The position numbers and the translations under genes are program-made. The notes under the pieces were generated by a model. That model saw only the letters and a program-made list of their open reading frames with translations. It searched no databases and was not told the origin of the DNA. Below are positions 39,925 to 40,677 of a DNA stretch of 40,677 nucleotides, piece after piece (positions within the stretch are counted from its first letter, which is position 1; every line of letters begins with the position of its first letter). Origin of the DNA: Polaromonas sp. (GTDB taxonomy: Bacteria > Pseudomonadota > Gammaproteobacteria > Burkholderiales > Burkholderiaceae); assembly GCA_013823505.1 (NCBI GenBank), contig PNMH01000033.1, positions 1 through 40,677 on the forward strand, given 5' to 3'.

Positions 39925-40677
39925 TCAGCCGCGAACCTTGAGGTGGTAGGCCTCTTCGCTGATCTCGCTCCAGCGGTCGTACTTGGCCTTGAAGGCGAAG
40001 TAGGAGTCGTGCACTTTCTTCGTCAGCGGGTCCTTGAGGCCGTCGGCCAGCACCTTGTCGGTCTCGGTGCGCAGCGCCTTGATGACGTCGTCCGGCAGCG
40101 GCTTGGCCGTCACGCCCTGGTTCTTGATCAGGTCTTCCATGGCCTCGGAGTTGGCCTTCTGGCACCAGCCTTCGCTGATCACGTTGCAGGCGGCCGAGGC
40201 GTTGCTCACGATGGCCTGCAGGTCTTTCGGCAGCTTGTCCCAGGCGGCCTTGTTGATCAGCAATTCCGACACGGTGGACGATTCGTGCCAGCCGGTGGTG
40301 TAGTAGAACTTGGCGGCCTTGTGCAGGCCCAGGCGGCGGTCCTGGAAGGGGCCCACGAACTCGGCCGCGTCGATCACGCCGCGCTCCAGCGCGGGGAAGA
40401 TCTCGCCGCCCGGCAGCACCTTCACGTCCACGCCCAGGTTGGCGTAGACCTTGCCGGCCAGGCCGGGGATGCGCATCTTCAGGCCCTTGAGGTCGGCCAC
40501 GGTCTTGATCTCTTTCTTGAACCAGCCTGTCATCTGCACACCGGTGTTTCCGCAGGGCATGGCCACCATGCCGAAGGGCGCGTAGACCTCGTTCCAGAGG
40601 TCGATGCCGCCGCCGTCGTACAGCCAGCCGTTCATGCCCTGGAAGTTCATGCCGAAGGGCACGGCGGTGAAGTACTG
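39925..40677 (-). CDS. dctP: TRAP transporter substrate-binding protein DctP, partial (N-terminus outside window)
   Basis: The visible 250 residues are the C-terminal two thirds of a DctP-type protein; the gene continues past the window end, so its signal peptide is not seen. Visible features are GGIDLWNEVYAPFGMVAMPCGNTG, the ligand-contact Arg in LKGLKMRIPG, the ALERGVIDAAEFVGPFQDRRLGLHKAAKFYYTTGWHE block, and the long C-terminal helices. This block resembles the TakP subgroup, whose known member binds 2-oxo acids, so a keto- or hydroxy-acid ligand is plausible. It is first of an apparent dctP-dctQ-dctM-tauE-hydrolase operon. Confidence 0.9.
   Translation of the reverse strand, partial: QYFTAVPFGMNFQGMNGWLYDGGGIDLWNEVYAPFGMVAMPCGNTGVQMTGWFKKEIKTVADLKGLKMRIPGLAGKVYANLGVDVKVLPGGEIFPALERGVIDAAEFVGPFQDRRLGLHKAAKFYYTTGWHESSTVSELLINKAAWDKLPKDLQAIVSNASAACNVISEGWCQKANSEAMEDLIKNQGVTAKPLPDDVIKALRTETDKVLADGLKDPLTKKVHDSYFAFKAKYDRWSEISEEAYHLKVRG

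Overview
The window is dense, GC-rich bacterial DNA with short intergenic gaps, many 1-11 bp gene overlaps and no rRNA, tRNA, phage or insertion-sequence genes. The gene content suggests a free-living betaproteobacterium of the Burkholderiales, probably Comamonadaceae (Hydrogenophaga/Acidovorax-like). The pointers are tripartite tricarboxylate (Tct/Bug) and TRAP transporters, a methionine synthase represented by its homocysteine-binding half only, a PEP-CTERM protein with a sigma-54 promoter, and a dispersed 'ttcgccctgagcc' type intergenic repeat. The genus is an inference; no marker gene fixes it.

Layout. 1-3142 (+): end of an unknown gene, an OsmC-like protein, an acyl-CoA-dehydrogenase-like flavoprotein and a rubredoxin/FAD-reductase fusion, which look like one redox operon. 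3159-10102: a divergent fumarylacetoacetate-hydrolase-family gene facing an oxalyl-CoA-synthetase-like ligase, then tctC-tctB-tctA and a ketopantoate-reductase-family dehydrogenase; this reads as an uptake and activation module for a small organic acid. 10118-12086 (-): an RlmN/Cfr-family radical-SAM protein and a LysR regulator. 12185-13940 (+): two tandem pirins opposite that regulator. 14009-14616 (+): a VapBC-type toxin-antitoxin pair with a palindromic operator. 14636-17325: YitT-like membrane protein, a zinc-type alcohol dehydrogenase/quinone oxidoreductase, and its divergent LysR regulator.

17341-23473 (-) is a cyanate-utilisation locus: PAS histidine kinase, NarL-type response regulator, Tat-exported NrtA/CmpA-type binding protein with an N-terminal Cys motif, permease, ATPase, cyanase, and a DUF1348/NTF2-like protein overlapping cyanase by one base. 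A sigma-54 promoter motif and a palindrome lie before the transporter genes, so transport of cyanate, its breakdown to ammonia and nitrogen control probably go together.

23569-30849: a cyclic-nucleotide-binding protein without a DNA-binding domain, a TerC-family membrane protein behind a recognisable yybP-ykoY manganese riboswitch, the MetH homocysteine-binding half, a rhodanese overlapping recQ, a small conserved protein and a DHA2-type drug efflux pump with a tiny Cys-rich CWC partner. 31203-33217 (+): an orphan pair of multiheme cytochromes c. 33324-35540 (+): a lipoprotein behind an FNR-type promoter, an SGNH hydrolase and a PEP-CTERM protein with a sigma-54 promoter, an upstream palindrome and a CRP-type site.

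35615-40677 (-): a TRAP transporter (binding protein cut by the window end), a TauE-type anion exporter and a cytoplasmic gamma-glutamyltransferase-family hydrolase, apparently one operon. The most notable features that gene calling alone would miss are the manganese riboswitch, the two sigma-54 promoters, the FNR- and CRP-type sites and the toxin-antitoxin operator.
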